Assembly: GCA_009602735.1 (NCBI GenBank)
Contig: WELA01013858.1
Span: 611,066 to 675,065 of the forward strand
Reading direction: 5' to 3'
Length of the DNA stretch: 64,000 bases
From: Mesotaenium endlicherianum
Lineage: Eukaryota; Streptophyta; Zygnematophyceae; Zygnematales; Mesotaeniaceae
The notes under the pieces were generated by a model that had not been told where the DNA came from, did not search any database, and was given only the letters and a program-made list of their open reading frames with translations. The translations under genes were made by a program, and so were the position numbers. Of the stretch, positions 22,111 through 35,258 are shown piece by piece; position 1 is the first letter of the stretch; each line of letters starts with the position of its first letter.

Positions 22111-25100
22111 TTAGAGAGGTGCTCCAGTCGCCCGAAGGTGGAATCGTTTCAACGCCCCTTTGGCATTAGTCAAATGGTCTTTGAAGTCCCAAGTGTCCCC
22201 AGAGGCATCGTAACCCTTCCATCGGATGAGGTACTTCATGACATATTTTGACGATCGACGGACCGAGCGCGCGTCTAAAACCTCCTCAACCTCATATTCC
22301 TCAGGGTCGCTGTCCCGCACAGCGGGGACCGGTCCCGGTTGGACAGGTAACCGACCTATGAACAGTGTATCACCTTTGATGTAGGGTTCCAGGAAGGAGA
22401 CATTAAAGACCGGATGACCCTTGTATTCGGCTGACATGTTCAGTTTGTAAGCGTTCTGACCGACACGACGCACCACCAAATATGGACCGACCCAGACAGG
22501 GCCAAGCTTTTTCTTGACCACACCAGGGAGGTACAGGTGCTGAGAATGTAGTTTGACCAAATCGCCTTTCGAAAAGGTCAGTTCGCGACGGTGCTGATTA
22601 GCGTACTTTTGTTGGTTTGCTTGGGCTGTGTGCAGGTTCTGCTGGACTTCTGACAGGGTGTCAGCAAATTCCTGAGTTAACTGGAGGGAGACCGGATTGT
22701 CAATCCCTTCAGGGTGAGTTAAAGACTCCCCTAGGACATCTTAAGGAGACTTAGGGACTCTACCCAGGCTTAGTTCAAAAGGTGTCTTGCCCGTTGACGC
22801 GTGCACCGCACTATTGACCGCAAACTGGATTTGAGGTAACAGGTCATCCCAAATATCTTGTTTTTGGTTAATATAGGCTCTCAGTACCTCTTGCAGAACT
22901 CGGTGAGGTCTCTCAGTCTGCCCATCAGTCTGAGGGTGGTTTGCTGTGCTGAGCAGCTGTGTGACTCCCACTAACCCCATTAAAGCCCTCCAGAACTTAG
23001 AGGTAAATTTTGAGTCTCTGTCGGAGATTATATTAGAGGGTAGCCCATGTTGGCATACTACATGCTTGTAGAACTGTCTCGCTGTTTCGAGTGCAGTTAC
23101 TTTGACAGTTGTGGGGATGAAAATGACCATTTTTGTCAGTTTATCCACTACTACCAATATTGATTCATGCCCATTGGCAGTTCGTGGCAGTGTGACCACC
23201 CAGTCCATGGATATTGTTTCCCAGCGGCCAGCTAGGATGGGCAGCGGTTGTAAGAGGCCCCCCGGTGGTGTGTGCCTAGACTTATTCTTTTAACACTGGT
23301 CACAGGACTTAACGTATTTTAAGGCCTCCCGAGGTAATCCCTCCCAATGATAATGTTTTGCCAGTTTGCCAACAGTTTTGGCCTGTCCAAATGCCACCCA
23401 GTAAACTGTCATGTGCTTGACTCATTAAAAGGGACCTTATTTCCACGTTAGTAGGAATGACCAGCTTCAGCCTGCCTGAAGTGGTTTCAGTCACCCAGAC
23501 CCCTCCCTTAAGCTTATACCCGAGTGCAGTAGCACGACACATACCAATAGTGGGGCTGGGCTCAAATGTTGGGTCAGAAAGGTAGGCTTTTCTAAGTTGT
23601 TCAAGGAAGGACTTTTTCACCTTTAGTGAAGTGAGTGCACACAGGACTTTATCTACAGCATGCTGACTAAAGTTCCTTTCTTGCAAGTCAGGTCTTCTAG
23701 AGAGTGCATCAGCAGGATTCAACTTCCCTGGTTTGTAGTCGATCTGGACTTGGAACTGCTCCAGCATCTGGCTCCAGCGGTTCTCCCTCCTCGACAGCTT
23801 GGACTTCTTCTGAAAGTGGGTCAGAGCTAGATGATCTGTAATCACCTTAAAAGCTTTACCATGTAAGTATGCTCTCCACTGTTTGAGTACATGAATGATA
23901 GCAAGCAGCTCTTTATTATGCACTGAGTAATTAATCTCCGCTGGATTAAATTTCATAGACTCGTACAACACAGGATGCCACTCCTGCCGTACCTTACCAT
24001 CCTTTATGGTTTTGTCAGCAGGCTGCAACAAAATAGCACCCATGGCAAAGTCCGAGGCACCAGTAGCCACCTGCACCAATTTGCTGGGGTCATACACGGC
24101 TAGCACGGGGGCAGAACAAAGGGCATCTTTAAGGGTCTGGAAAGCAGCCTGCTGCTCTTCCCCCCACATATACCCTATGTCTTTCTTAGTAAGGTCAGTC
24201 AGTTTACTGGCTTGTAGAATAATTCTCAATGAATCTCCTATAGTAGTTAGCTAACCCAAGGAAGGATCTAACTTCAGAGACAGACTGTGGTACTGGCCAG
24301 TCCCTTATGGTCTGGACTTTCTTAAGATCCACACTGATACCTTCTTTGCTGACAATGTGGCCTAAGAATTCAATACTTTCTTTAAAGAAATCACACTTGC
24401 TCATTTTAGCATATAAGTGATTTTTTCTTAGAGTGTCCAGGACTGTCTTCATGTGTTCAGTGTGCTGTGCTTCATCTTTAGAGAAAATTAAAGTATCATC
24501 CAGGAAAACTTGCACAAACTTATCCAAATAAGGTCTGAAAATGTCATTCATAGCACCCATGAAGGTCGCAGGAGCATTAGTCAGTCCAAATGGCATCACG
24601 TTGAACTCATAGTGTCCATAACGTGTGCGGAAGGCAATCTTGTGTTCAATCCCCTCAGCAATTCTGATTTGATGATAACCACTCTTGAGATCTATTTTAC
24701 TGAACACCTTAGCACCAGACAAGGTATCAAGCAAGTCCTCGATTCTGGGTAAAGCATACTTGTTCTTTACTGTAATTATGTTCAGGGCTCTGTAATCCAC
24801 ACACATCCGCAGATTGCCATCCTTTTCCTTAACAAATAGGATGGGTGCGCCGTAAGGTGATTTACTGGGAGAAATATAACCATTTTCCTCAAGCTCTGCA
24901 ATCTGCGTTTTCAACTCCTCGCTCTCCACATAAGACAAGCCATAAGTGCGTTGCCAGGGTGGTTGACTCCCAGGTAGTAAATCAATCCTATGATCTACTT
25001 CCCTCTTAGGGGGTCGTCCTGGAGGCATATTGAATACATCTGTATACTGAGCAACAATTTTCGCAGCAGTAGGGTGCTGCGGAGGGCTTACCTTTTTCTC

Positions 25101-25742
25101 AACCACTTCTTCAGGTTGAGGAGGTACCTCTCTTAGCACCAGACAAAACATTCTGTTTTCCTCCTGGTTCTAGCTTTTGACGAACTCCATTGCATTTAGC
25201 AACTTGCATCCTTCTGGAAGCCTCTTCTTTTCCTTCAGTTGCCATCCACACAGGACAAGAGGAAGAGCACTGGTGGGTGCCAAGTTAGTCTGCCCATCAC
25301 TGGCTCCTCTCACTTTAACTGTACCTCTGCTCCAACACACTTCAGCTTGATGTCTATTAAGCCAGGACCTGCCTAGCACGAGATCATAAGAGCCAATGTT
25401 GAGTACCTCAAATGTAAGCGTTTCATTTAGAACTGCAATGCCAGAACCTAACTGGACCTCAATAGGCTTGGTTATAACTCCTCCCGGGATACTTGAGGCA
25501 TCTCCAAGAAATATTTTTCTATTCCCTTGGGTGACAGTAGGCAGCCTTAGCCGCTTAACTAAGTCCTTGTGGATAAAAGTATGTGACGCCCCTCCGTCAA
25601 CAAATGCCCTCACCTTCCTACCTGCAATCATGCAATGCAGTAGGATAGGGGGGACTGTCCTTTCCTGACTTTCGCATTGTTCTCTTGACTTAACAAAGAA
25701 ATGTTGGACATCAGGTGGAACAAGAGCATCCAGAGTGTGCAC
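22111..25742 (-). pseudogene. B1 pol
   Basis: On the reverse strand it encodes a protease with [10 protein letters not shown] (25610 region; the DGG form is common in plant Ty3 elements), a reverse transcriptase with VFLDD (about 24500), RNase H ([15 protein letters not shown], about 24050), integrase core (SMDWVVTLP to [11 protein letters not shown], 23210-22900) and a chromodomain (YEVEEVLDARS, then LIRWKGYD, 22290-22190). It matches B2 pol throughout. It is broken with several breaks and is a fossil. Confidence 0.88.
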
Positions 25743-27366
25743 TCTCTGGATGTCTATATTGCTGATGGTCTCCTATATTTGGTTGTCAGGCATGCATAGT
25801 GAATCCAGTTCAGCAGGACCCATAATACCTGCTACGAGGGCAGCTAGTGACAACTCACTATCTCTAGCATCCTCACAGTCAATAGACTGGATTACTGACT
25901 GTTGCTGTCTTTTAAAGGCTGGTCTTTTCTCTCGACTTTCGAAGGTGCTTTTCTGGACACTGCTCTCTGAAGTGACCTGGCTGCTGGCAATGGAAGCAAA
26001 TCGATTTTGCTGAGGCTGGTCTCGGGTTAGTCCTACCACCACCTCTTTCATAGCCGCCTCGAGAGAAACCACCTCTCCCTCTAGACTGCATAGCATTGTA
26101 CTCATACCCATATTCATCACCCTAATCATCCTCAGCCTGGTCTCCTTCAATTGCATTGTAGGAACCGTGGGACTTTTTGACAACCTTCGACACCAAAGCA
26201 TTACTCTGGCGCTTGTGATTGAACTGCTGCTGATCCCAGGCATCAGCATCCTGAATCAAGTCACCCAGTTTCTCATACTTCTTCTCAGCAAAATGACCAG
26301 AGACTTCGGATTTCAAGCCATACCTGAAGTATGCTATCCTATACCGTTCTGACAAATCTGGCTGCTTCATCATGTTCTCTTGGAACTTTTGAGCAAACTC
26401 AGCAACCGAAGTGGTCTGCTTCAGTGTCAGGGAGATCATTGCATAGATAGCTTTCTCCTGGTGGTTGATGACATCAAACTTCTCATGCAACTTCTCGACA
26501 AACTCTACCCACGTAGGGTCACCGAGTTGTTAAGCCTTACGCTCTCCTTTCCAGTAAAGCCACCAGTCTGCGGCACTGCCTTTCAGTGTCGCACCGGTGT
26601 GCAAGACCTTCTCGTAATCTTGCAGTTCGGGGTAGTTCTCCAGCCACTGCTCAACATCCGCGAGAAACTTGATCAGGTGATATTTTCTGTTCCCCTCAGG
26701 ATCATAGTCCTAGGGAGGTTTCGGCTTGGGCTTACTAGGCCCTCTGCCACCACCACCAGTGGTTTGAGACCCCAGTTGGTCTCTGTCCCGCAGTAGAGAC
26801 ATTATGATTCTTTTGTCCTCCTGCTGGGACTGATGCATGGTCGCCATTTGCGACTGCATTTGAACGAACAATGCTCCCAAGTCTACACTCTGGGGTGGTA
26901 GTCTAGCAAATGCAGCAGCAGCATTGGCATCGACTCGCTGAGTAGTGTCCTCAACAGTCCCTCTCGCTCCTGCGGCAGCAATTCCTGTCACATTCAGCCG
27001 GTCACATATTTGACCTAGGGGTACATTGAGTTGTACAGCAGGAGGTGGGTTCAGGACATTGGCCCTGGATGCCATAAGTTCTTCAACCGTGCGCTCGTCA
27101 ACGGGCTGTCATTCCCTCCTTTTTGTATCTACAGCAACCTTTGCTAATTGTTCAGCTAATTTGGCTCTCTGCTCCTTAGCTTGCTGTGCTGCGACTGCAG
27201 CATTAGCAGCTGCCTCATCTGCAGCATCTCTAGCTGCAGTATCTGCCACTGCTTCAGAATAGGTTCGGGTTCTCGCTACCTGGCTTTCCGCCTGGTTTTC
27301 GACATTCTCGTTATCCTAGTTCTCCATGTCTCGGGAGTTGCTAGTTTGAGACCTTGTCCTTACCAT
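25743..27366 (-). pseudogene. B1 gag
   Basis: Starts on the reverse strand at 27366 (ATG followed by GTAAGG). It contains the Ala/Glu-rich N-terminus, a NPPPAVQLNVPLGQI-type region, a capsid-like core (TTSVAEFAQKFQENMMKQ) and the knuckle region around 25960-26000. It is homologous to B2 gag (33780-35258) and broken with several breaks. Confidence 0.85.
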
Positions 27367-27400
27367 ACAAAGAATACTGTGATAACTGCTCCGATACCAC

Positions 27401-28121
27401 TGAAATGAATCGAGTTACCAAATAGGCGATTAACAATTAATAAAGATCTATATATCAGCAAGTAATCTTTATGGATTTCTCGTTAACTGGTTAAACGGCA
27501 AAAGGACAACACATTAGCAGTGAGTAACACACGTAAGTCACATGCGAGTAAATTAGCATCAATAATGCAATCAGTAAAACTCATACATAAGCAAGGTTAG
27601 AAGACAGTGCGTATCAATGGCTTATCGCCTTGGATTCAGATCTCTCTCCGTAAGCTGTTAAAGGGAGTTGGCCTCATTTCCGAATGCCAAACTCGAGAGC
27701 AATCCTAGCATATGTACATGGAATGAGTTTACTGTTCAACGGCCGGTGCGATGGCACCGCCTACCCGGGAGTTAACCACGTTGGTAGGACCTCGATTAAC
27801 CAAATCCATCGCCATCTCCCATCATCCCGAATCGCCATCCATCATAGGGATGTCATCTGGCCATTCGTCTAGCCTATCACACTTAGATGCATATTGAGGC
27901 AGTTCGCTGCTACCGTGTACGAAAGTCAGCTGGCTGTCAAAGAATGTGTCAGCAAGCTGACTTAAGTGGACTTCAGCCTGCTGCTTCCGGCTGAGTCATT
28001 AAATTGATATTAAATATATAGTCCAGCAGATTGATTATTAATTAGGGTTTAGCAGGTTGAACTTAATCAAATAATAAAATTTAAATGAATATTATATCGA
28101 CTAATATATTGATTCATCACA
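27401..28121 (-). repeat. B1 5' LTR
   Basis: 721 bp. The primer-site complement GCTCCGATACCA lies at 27388-27399, one base inside. The right end TTCATCACA abuts CAGAG (28122-28126), which continues the C LTR. Confidence 0.92.
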
Positions 28122-28126
28122 CAGAG

Positions 28127-28846
28127 TGCCCTAGTGGAAGCGTAGTGACTCACGAGGAAAAGAACTAGTTGCAATCATACTAAAGAGTGCAGCGGCATAT
28201 CATTAAGAAAGCTTAGGAGAATTACTCAACATTTTGAGTAGCAAGAAACTGCTCACAAATAAAAGGCCTTGTCATTACGAACCCGTAGAAATTCACAGAA
28301 GTGAAAACTGCCAAGAAATGAAGAAGTTATGCCGATTTATAATTTTCTGCCTAAGTGCTCCTCTCTAAGAGGAAGCTACGGATTTTCCTAAGTGTTCGTC
28401 AAATCGTCCCTTCCAGAATATTTGTGAGTAAGCCAGATCAGTCTAATCTGGCGTGTCGGGTCGAATTGACGTCCACATACATGCATCGACATTACTAGAA
28501 TATTCTATCTTAGACGCGCTAGGCTAAACCGAAACTTCTAGGTAAATCGACCTAGTCAGCACTCCGCGTCAGCCAAACATACGTGAAGGTTCGAGTTCAT
28601 TCTAACGGGCCAGATTGCTCGACGCTGTCGGTCAATCCGACGGTCGCGCTCACCGCGAATTAAGGACAGTCGTCAACCGACCTCAAAACTAATTAAACTT
28701 CGGAAATCCATAACTTTCTCAATACTTGACCAAATTCGATGAACTTTATATCAAAATGACCACAAAAATGCACTTTATACTACTATACAATCATAACATA
28801 CTTTCGTGAAACTCAAAAATGCACTTTATAAACCTATGACCTTACA
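28127..28846 (-). repeat. Element C 3' LTR, main piece
   Basis: It matches 42212-42938. Its right end CCTTACA (28846) is followed by the polypurine-tract complement TCATCCCTCTCCTC and by the motif ATGCGACGTCCTCGACGCAT (28864-28883). Confidence 0.9.
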
Positions 28847-28883
28847 TCATCCCTCTCCTCAAGATGCGACGTCCTCGACGCAT

Positions 28884-31800
28884 TCTGCAGATAACGTCTC
28901 AACTTACTCTTACAATGAGTCAAGTTGGCCTCTGGCTCCCAAGTGTTGTCGTCCGCATGGTAGCCTTTCTACTTGACCAGATACTCTTGAACGAGTCGTT
29001 GACCTCGCTTGACTCGTCGATCGCCGACAATTGCCTCCACTACATACTCCAATACATCATCGATCTCGACCGGTGGTGGCGGTGTAGGTAGTCGTCCTGG
29101 ATGTCCTTCATTCGGGTCAACGTATGGCCGCAAACAACTGACATGGAACACATCATGGATACGCCAGCCTGAAGGAAGTTCCAACTAGTAGGTCACTGGA
29201 TTCACCTACTTGAGCACTACAAAGGGACCTGTAAACCGTGCCCGCAGTTTCCTCTTGCCTGTGAAAGGTAGATTCTCTGTTGATAAGAGTACTTTGTCAC
29301 CTACATGGTATGTCACTTCCCTCTTGTGTTTGTTGGCATACTTGACCTGTTCCTCCTGTGCCTTCCGAATACACGTCTTCGCCATATCCCAAGTCTTGGC
29401 CATCTGCTCCATAAAAGCTTGTGTAGTAGGACCTGAGTCTCCTTGGCCTTCTCCAACAAGATGTTCCTTGGATGATATACTTCTCTCCCATAAACCATAG
29501 CAAACGGTGACTGCTTGGTCGATCCCTGCATGCTGTTGTTGTAGGCAAACTCCAATCCTGGCAACTTCTTGTCCCACTCTGAAGGGTCCTCCATAGTGAA
29601 ACTCCTGAGCACCTCTTGCAGAGTTTTGTTGAGCCTCTCACTCTGCCCGTCTGTCTGAGGGTGATAGGAAGTGCTCACACTCAGCTTGGTCCCCATCAAA
29701 GTAAACAATGACCGCCAAAAGTTGCTAGTAAGCTTTGGATCCCGATCTGAAACAATCACCTTCGGCAACCCATGTAGCCTGAAAATATGATTAAAGAATA
29801 GCCGTGCCACATCTGCTGCCGTACATGTCTCCTTCATAGGAATAAATTGTGCCATCTTGCTGAGTCTATCAGACACAATCCAAACTGCATCGTGTCCTTG
29901 ACCACTCACTGGTAAAGATGTGATGAAGTCCATAGCAATCTGCTCCCAAGGATACTCTGGAATAGGCAAGGGCTGCAATGTACCTCCCTTCTTTTGATTT
30001 GGTGTCTTGTTTCTCTGGCACGCATCGCAACTCCTGATCTACTCCTCGATGTCCTTGTCCATATTTCTCCAATAGTACTCTCGCTTCAGCACGCTTGCCG
30101 TCTTCTCGCTTCCAAACTGTTCAGCATATAAGCAATCATGATGCTCCACAAGTAGTAAGTCTCGTAGCTCCTTGATGTCAGGTATCACCACTCTCTTGGA
30201 ATCACCATAATACCATATGCCGTCCTTCTTATGCATACTCGAGTTGGACTCAGCTGCTCCACCATCAACAAACTCTGGGTCCTCCTCATAACCTCTCTGA
30301 AGCTTCTCCTTGAATTCCATATTCTCCTTAATGACTGAGACAGCTGCAAGGTCACACCTTCTGGATAAAGCGTCTGCAGGGTTGATCTTCCCAGGTAAGT
30401 ACTTAATCTTGTGGTCAAACTGTTGCAGAAACTCCATCCACCTTGCCTGTCTTGGTGTCAATGTTGGCTGCGTCATAAACTTCTCCAAGCTCTTGTGGTC
30501 GGTCTTGACAAACACCTTCCGGCCGTCCACATAACATCGCCAAATCCTCAAAGCCTGGATAATAGCCAACATCTCCCGCTCGTGTGCTGCATAGTTTTGC
30601 TCAGCAGGACTCAACTTCCTGCTCTCATATGCCACAGGCTGCAATCCTTTGCCCTGGTCCTGGAGAAGAATGGCTCCCACTGCGAAATTTGATGCGTCCG
30701 TGATGATGGTGAAAGGAAGCTCTGGACTTGCAATTGCCAACACAGGTGCCTGTGTCAACAGCTCCTTAATCTTCTCAAAAGCTTGCTGCTTCTTGTCACC
30801 CCATAGCCACTTCTCCTGCTTCTTCAACATGTCCATGAGCGGTGCACACACCTTGGCAAATCCTTCAATGAAACGTCGGTAATAATTTGCCATGCCGAGG
30901 AAACTCCTGAGTTGATGAATATCAGCAGGTATCGGCCAATCTTTGACTGCTTGCACCTTCTTCTGTTCCACCTTGACTCCTTCAGCTCCCACTATGTGCC
31001 CAAGAAACTCGACTTCCTTAAGACAGAAGTCGCACTTGCTCATTTTCCCATACAACTTTTGATCTCTCAAGACCTCCAACACCTTCCTCAATGCTCCACA
31101 TGCTCTTCCAAGGTCTTCGAATAAATCAGGATGTCGTCCAAAAATACCACCACAAACTGGTCCAAGTAGGGTCTGAAGATACTATTCATGAGTCCCATGA
31201 ATGTAGCAGGTGCATTAGTCAATCCAAAAGGCATGACTGTGAACTCGAACAAACCATAACGAGTCCTACAGGCAGTCTTCTGAACGTCTCCTTCCACAAT
31301 CCGTACTTGGTGATAGCCACTCCTCAAATCGATCTTCGAGAAATACTTTGCCACGACAAGCCTGTCAATTAACTCGTCCACTCGTGGAAGTGGGTACCTG
31401 TTCTTGATGATGACCTTGTTGAGAGCCCGGTAGTCAACACACATCCTCATAGTCCCATCCTTCTTCTTCACAAATAAGACTGGCGCTGCAAATGGAGACT
31501 CGCTGGGTCGGATGATTCCCTTCTCCAATAACTCTGTCAGCTGCTTCTTCAACTCATCCAACTCTGCGAACGATTGTCGATAGGCGGGTCTCACTGGTGG
31601 CTTGCTCCCTGGTTCCAACTCGATCTTGTGCTCCATAGCTCTCTGTGGAGGTAATCCTGCAGGTAGCTCCTCAGGAAACACGCACTTGAACTCCTCCAAC
31701 AGCGTCTTAATTTGGGCAGGCATCTCAGCAGGCTTCTTCTCTTGAGCAGTTGGGCTCTGCTCCTTCTGAGCAAGGGGATCAGAGACCACTACTTGCCTCT

Positions 31801-32515
31801 CCGGCGATGTACATTCGCCCAGGCTGTTAGGATTCACGCTCGCTCCATCTGATGACCTGGCCAGGGCCACCGAAACAAGGTACATCTCCTTTACCTGATT
31901 CGCCCTGCATAGCTTCTTAACTTGCAGGCTCGACAGAAGACAGTTACTTGTGGTCGTATCTACCTCCCCCTGTTTTGCTGTCTCCATTCGACCATCACGC
32001 CCTTGGAATTTCACTTGTCCTGTGCTCCAGTGCACTTGAGGGTTGGCTTTCCTTAGCCATGGTCGGCCCAATATCACCTCATGGTGACCTAACTCTGCCT
32101 GCTCCATAACTTCAGTACTCGGGTGCCCCGCTATTTCCACGTGAATAGCTTCCGTAGGTGCACCACACTTGAGTCTCTGCCCATTCGCCAAAATTGCCTC
32201 CTTAGGCTCATAATGTTTTCGCACAGGAATTTGCCACTCTTTCACCAGCTTCTTGTGCACAAAATTTGCACTTGCGCCACTGTCGACCGTACACTTCGCC
32301 TTGTTGCCGTCGACCACTCCTTCCACGATGATAGGCTTGTCAACATCTCGTCCTTCGCTTCTCGGCAGGCTCCTGGGGATAACCTCCTTGTGAGTTCTCG
32401 TCTTCACGCCAGTAGACACCCCAGAACGACTTACTGGCGTCCTCCTTTTTCCTGCTGTTGAGGTTGCTTCGCCTTCACATGACAGTCTCGAGCCAGATGT
32501 CCAAGCTTGCCGCAA
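28884..32515 (-). pseudogene. Element C pol
   Basis: Reverse-strand domains in order are: aspartic protease ([14 protein letters not shown], about 32290-32250); reverse transcriptase (VDYRALN, then [13 protein letters not shown] near 31150); RNase H (ITDASNFAVGAILLQ, about 30700); integrase (AMDFITSLPV, SDRDPKL and YHPQTDGQSERLN, 29940-29620); and a C-terminal chromodomain-like stretch (VLEYVVEAIVGDRR, then KGYH, about 29070-28930). Pol is in the -1 register relative to gag. It is broken with several breaks. Length and order are typical of a Ty3/gypsy chromovirus. Confidence 0.9.
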
Positions 32516-33020
32516 TTATAGCAGGGTCCTCTCGGCTTGAAATTCTGCTGCCTGCGCTGGTACTGCACAAGTCCCAACTCCATAGGTACTGGACCTTGTC
32601 CACTCGTGCTTGGCGCTTGAGATCCAAAGTGTCGATATCCTCCAAAGTTGTGGCTGCCCCACTGCCTCTGACTATACTCCACAGCGTCGACCCTTGTTGC
32701 CAATGCCATCATTTCTCCAAGACTGGTAGGGTCCTTGAGCGCCACTTCCTTGGCCACAGTTGGCTTGAGTCCCCTCTTGAACTTGTCCATCATCTCCGAC
32801 TTGTGCATGGATGGACATTGAAGTACCAACTCGTTGAAGCGCAAAACATACTCCTGAACGCTTCCTCGTTGACGAAGGCGCACCAATAGATCTCGAGCGG
32901 TAGCCTCGGGTGCAAAGTTATGACAAAGGCGACTTGCCTGTCGGGCGTGAGCGCAGAATACTTCATAAACTTCTTCACTCCAAAAATCCAGTGATGAACA
33001 GGCGGCGATCCACGCTCTCC
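32431..33020 (-). pseudogene. Element C gag, C-terminal part (N-terminal part at 41833-42160)
   Basis: On the reverse strand it shows a VAFVITLHPRLP-like capsid region, SVQEYVLRFNELV, and a zinc knuckle [14 protein letters not shown] (C-X2-C-X4-H-X4-C). B2 is inserted in it with target duplication AATAT. It is a fossil. Confidence 0.88.
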
Positions 33021-33025
33021 AATAT

Positions 33026-33745
33026 TGTAATGAATCAATACATTAGTGGATATAATATTCATTCAAATATAATAGTTAATTAAGTTCAGCCTGCTGAACT
33101 TTAGTTAATAGTCAGTCTGCTGGACTCTACATAATTATCAGTTTAATGACTCAACCGGAAGCAGCAGGCTGAAGTCCATATAAGTCAGCTTCTGACACAT
33201 TCTTTAACAGCCAGCTGACTTCCGTACTCGGTAGCAGCGAACTGCCTTGACATACACCTAAGTACGATATGCTAGAGGAATGGCCAGATGACATCCCTAT
33301 GATGGATGGCTATTCGGAATGATGGCAGATAGCAGTGGATTTGGTTAACCGAGGTCCTACCAACGTGGTTAACTCCCGGGTAGGCGGTGCCATCGCACTG
33401 ACCGTTGAACAGTAAACTCATTCCATGTACATATGCTAGGCATTGCTCTCGAGTTCGGCATTCGGAAACGAGGCCAACTCTCTTGTACAGCTTACTGAGA
33501 GAGATCTGAATCCAAGGCGAGAAGCCATTGATACGCACTGTCTTCTAACCTTGCTTATGTATGAGTTTACTGATTTGCATTATGGATGCTAGTTTACTCT
33601 CATTTCACTGGCGAGTATTATTCACTGCTAGTGCGTTGTCCTTTTGCCGTTGAAACAGTTAACGGAAAATACCATAAAGATTACTCGCTGATATAAAGAT
33701 CTTTATTAATTGTTAATCGCCTATTGGGAAAGTCGATTCATTTCA
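33026..33745 (+). repeat. B2 5' LTR
   Basis: 720 bp, TGTAATGAAT...ATTCATTTCA. It matches 41122-41827 closely; the 3' copy is slightly shorter near its end. The primer site follows directly. Confidence 0.94.
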
Positions 33746-33779
33746 GTGGTATCGGAGCAGTTATCACAGTCTTCTTTGT

Positions 33780-35258
33780 ATGGTAAGGACAAGGTCTCAA
33801 ACTAGCAACTCCCGAGACATGGAGAACCAGGATAACAAGAATGTCAAAAACCAGGCGGAAAGCCATGTAGCGGGAAACCGTACCTACTCAGAAGCAGTAG
33901 CAGATACTGCAGCTAGGGAGGCTGCAGATGAGGCAGCTGCTATTGCCTCAGTCGCAGCTTAGCAAGCTGAGGAGGAGATAGCCAGACTAGAAGCTGAACA
34001 AGTAGCAAAGGCCGCTGAAAATATACAAAGGAGGGAAGGACAGCCAGCTGACGAGCGCACTGTTGAAGAACTTATGGCATCAAGGGCCAACGTTCTGAAC
34101 CCACCTTTTGGTGTACAACTCAATGTACCCCTAGGTCAAATACGTGACCGGCTAAATGCGGCAGGAATTGCTGCTGCAGGAGCGAGAGGGATTGTTGAGG
34201 ACACTACTCAGCGAGTAGATGCCAATGCTGCTGCTGCATTTGCTAATCTACCACCCCAAAATGTAGACTTGGGAGCATTGTTCGTTCAGATGCAGTCGCA
34301 AATGGCGACCATGTATCAGTCCCAGCAGGAGGACAAAAGAATCATAATGTCCCTACTCCGGGACAGAGACCAACTGGGGTCTCACACCACTAGTGGTGGT
34401 AGCCGAGGGCCTAGTAAGCCGAAGCCGAAACCTCCCCAGGACTATGATCCTGAGGGAAACAGAAAATATTACCTGATCAAGTTTCTCGCGGATGTTCAGC
34501 AGTGGCTGGAGAACTACCCAGAACTGCAAGATTACGAGAAGGTCAGGCACACCGGTGCGCTACTGAAAGGCAGTGCCGCAGACTGGTGGCTTTACTGGAA
34601 GGAAGAGCGTAAGGCTCGGCAACTCGGTGACCCTACGTGGGTAGAGTTTGTCGAGAAGTTGCATGAGAAGTTTGATGTCATCAACCAGCAGGAGAAAGCT
34701 ATCTATGCGATGATCTCCCTGACACTGAAGCAGACCACTTCAGTTGCTGAGTTTGCTCAAAAGTTCCAAGAGAACATGATGAAGCAGCCTGATTTGCCAG
34801 AACGGTATAGGATAGCATACTTCAGGTATGGCTTGAAATCCGAGGTCTCTGGTCATTTTGCTGAGAAAAAGTATGAGAAACTGGCTGACTTGATCCAGGA
34901 TGCTGACGCCTGGGATCAGCAGCAGTTCAATCACAAGCGCCAGAGTAACGCTTTGGTGTCTAAGATTGTCAAAAAGCCCCACGGTTCCTACAATGCAGTT
35001 GAAGGAGACCAGGCTGAGGATAATCAGGGTGATGAATATGAGTATGAGTACAATGCTATTCAGTCTAGAGGTAGAGGTGGTCCCTCTCGAGGTGGCTATG
35101 GAAGGGGTGGTGGTAGGACTAAGCCGAGACCAGCCTCAGCAAAATCTACTTGCTACCATTGTCAGCAGAAAGGCCACTACAGAGAACAGTGTCCGGTCAA
35201 GCACCTGCCTAAGGTCGAGAGAAAAGACCAGCCTTTAAAAGACAGCAACAGTCAGTAA
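33780..35258 (+). pseudogene. B2 gag
   Basis: The frame begins MVRTRSQTSNS at 33780; the longest open stretch is 34074-35258 (394 residues). It has an Ala/Glu-rich N-terminus, a capsid-like core around KFLADVQQWLENYPEL and TTSVAEFAQKFQENM, a Gly/Arg-rich RGGYGRGGGRTKPR linker, and a CCHC knuckle CYHCQQKGHYREQC. It ends with a slippery heptamer T TTA AAA (35234-35240) 15 nt before the stop, and pol lies in the -1 register. The start codon overlaps GTAAGG, a strong splice-donor match. It is broken lightly. Confidence 0.88.
35234..35240 (+). promoter_or_regulatory. Putative -1 frameshift heptamer in B2
   Basis: T TTA AAA lies in phase with gag codons shortly before the gag stop, and the downstream protease frame is in the -1 register. 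This is a canonical X XXY YYZ heptamer, which independently supports -1 recoding as the gag-pol strategy in this clade. Confidence 0.6.

Larger units (their letters stand above)
6296..28121 (-). mobile_element. Element B1: Ty3/gypsy chromovirus with third ORF, reverse strand, contains the A tandem
   Basis: The 5' LTR is 27401-28121 and the 3' LTR is 6296-7015. The target duplication CAGAG lies at 6291-6295 and 28122-28126, within the 3' LTR of C. Without the nested A array (8614-21507 plus GCTTT) the element is about 8.9 kb, close to B2 (8.8 kb). The order along the reverse strand is gag (27366-25743), pol (25742-22111), third ORF (21706-21508, then 8613-7127), polypurine tract (complement 7016-7026). 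It is broken, with around ten breaks, and is older than B2 by its decay. Confidence 0.92.

Noticed and set aside
28447-28860. Separate host promoter or gene between B1 and C pol
   Set aside because: The stretch is the main piece of the C 3' LTR, matching 42530-42938 base for base over most of its length.
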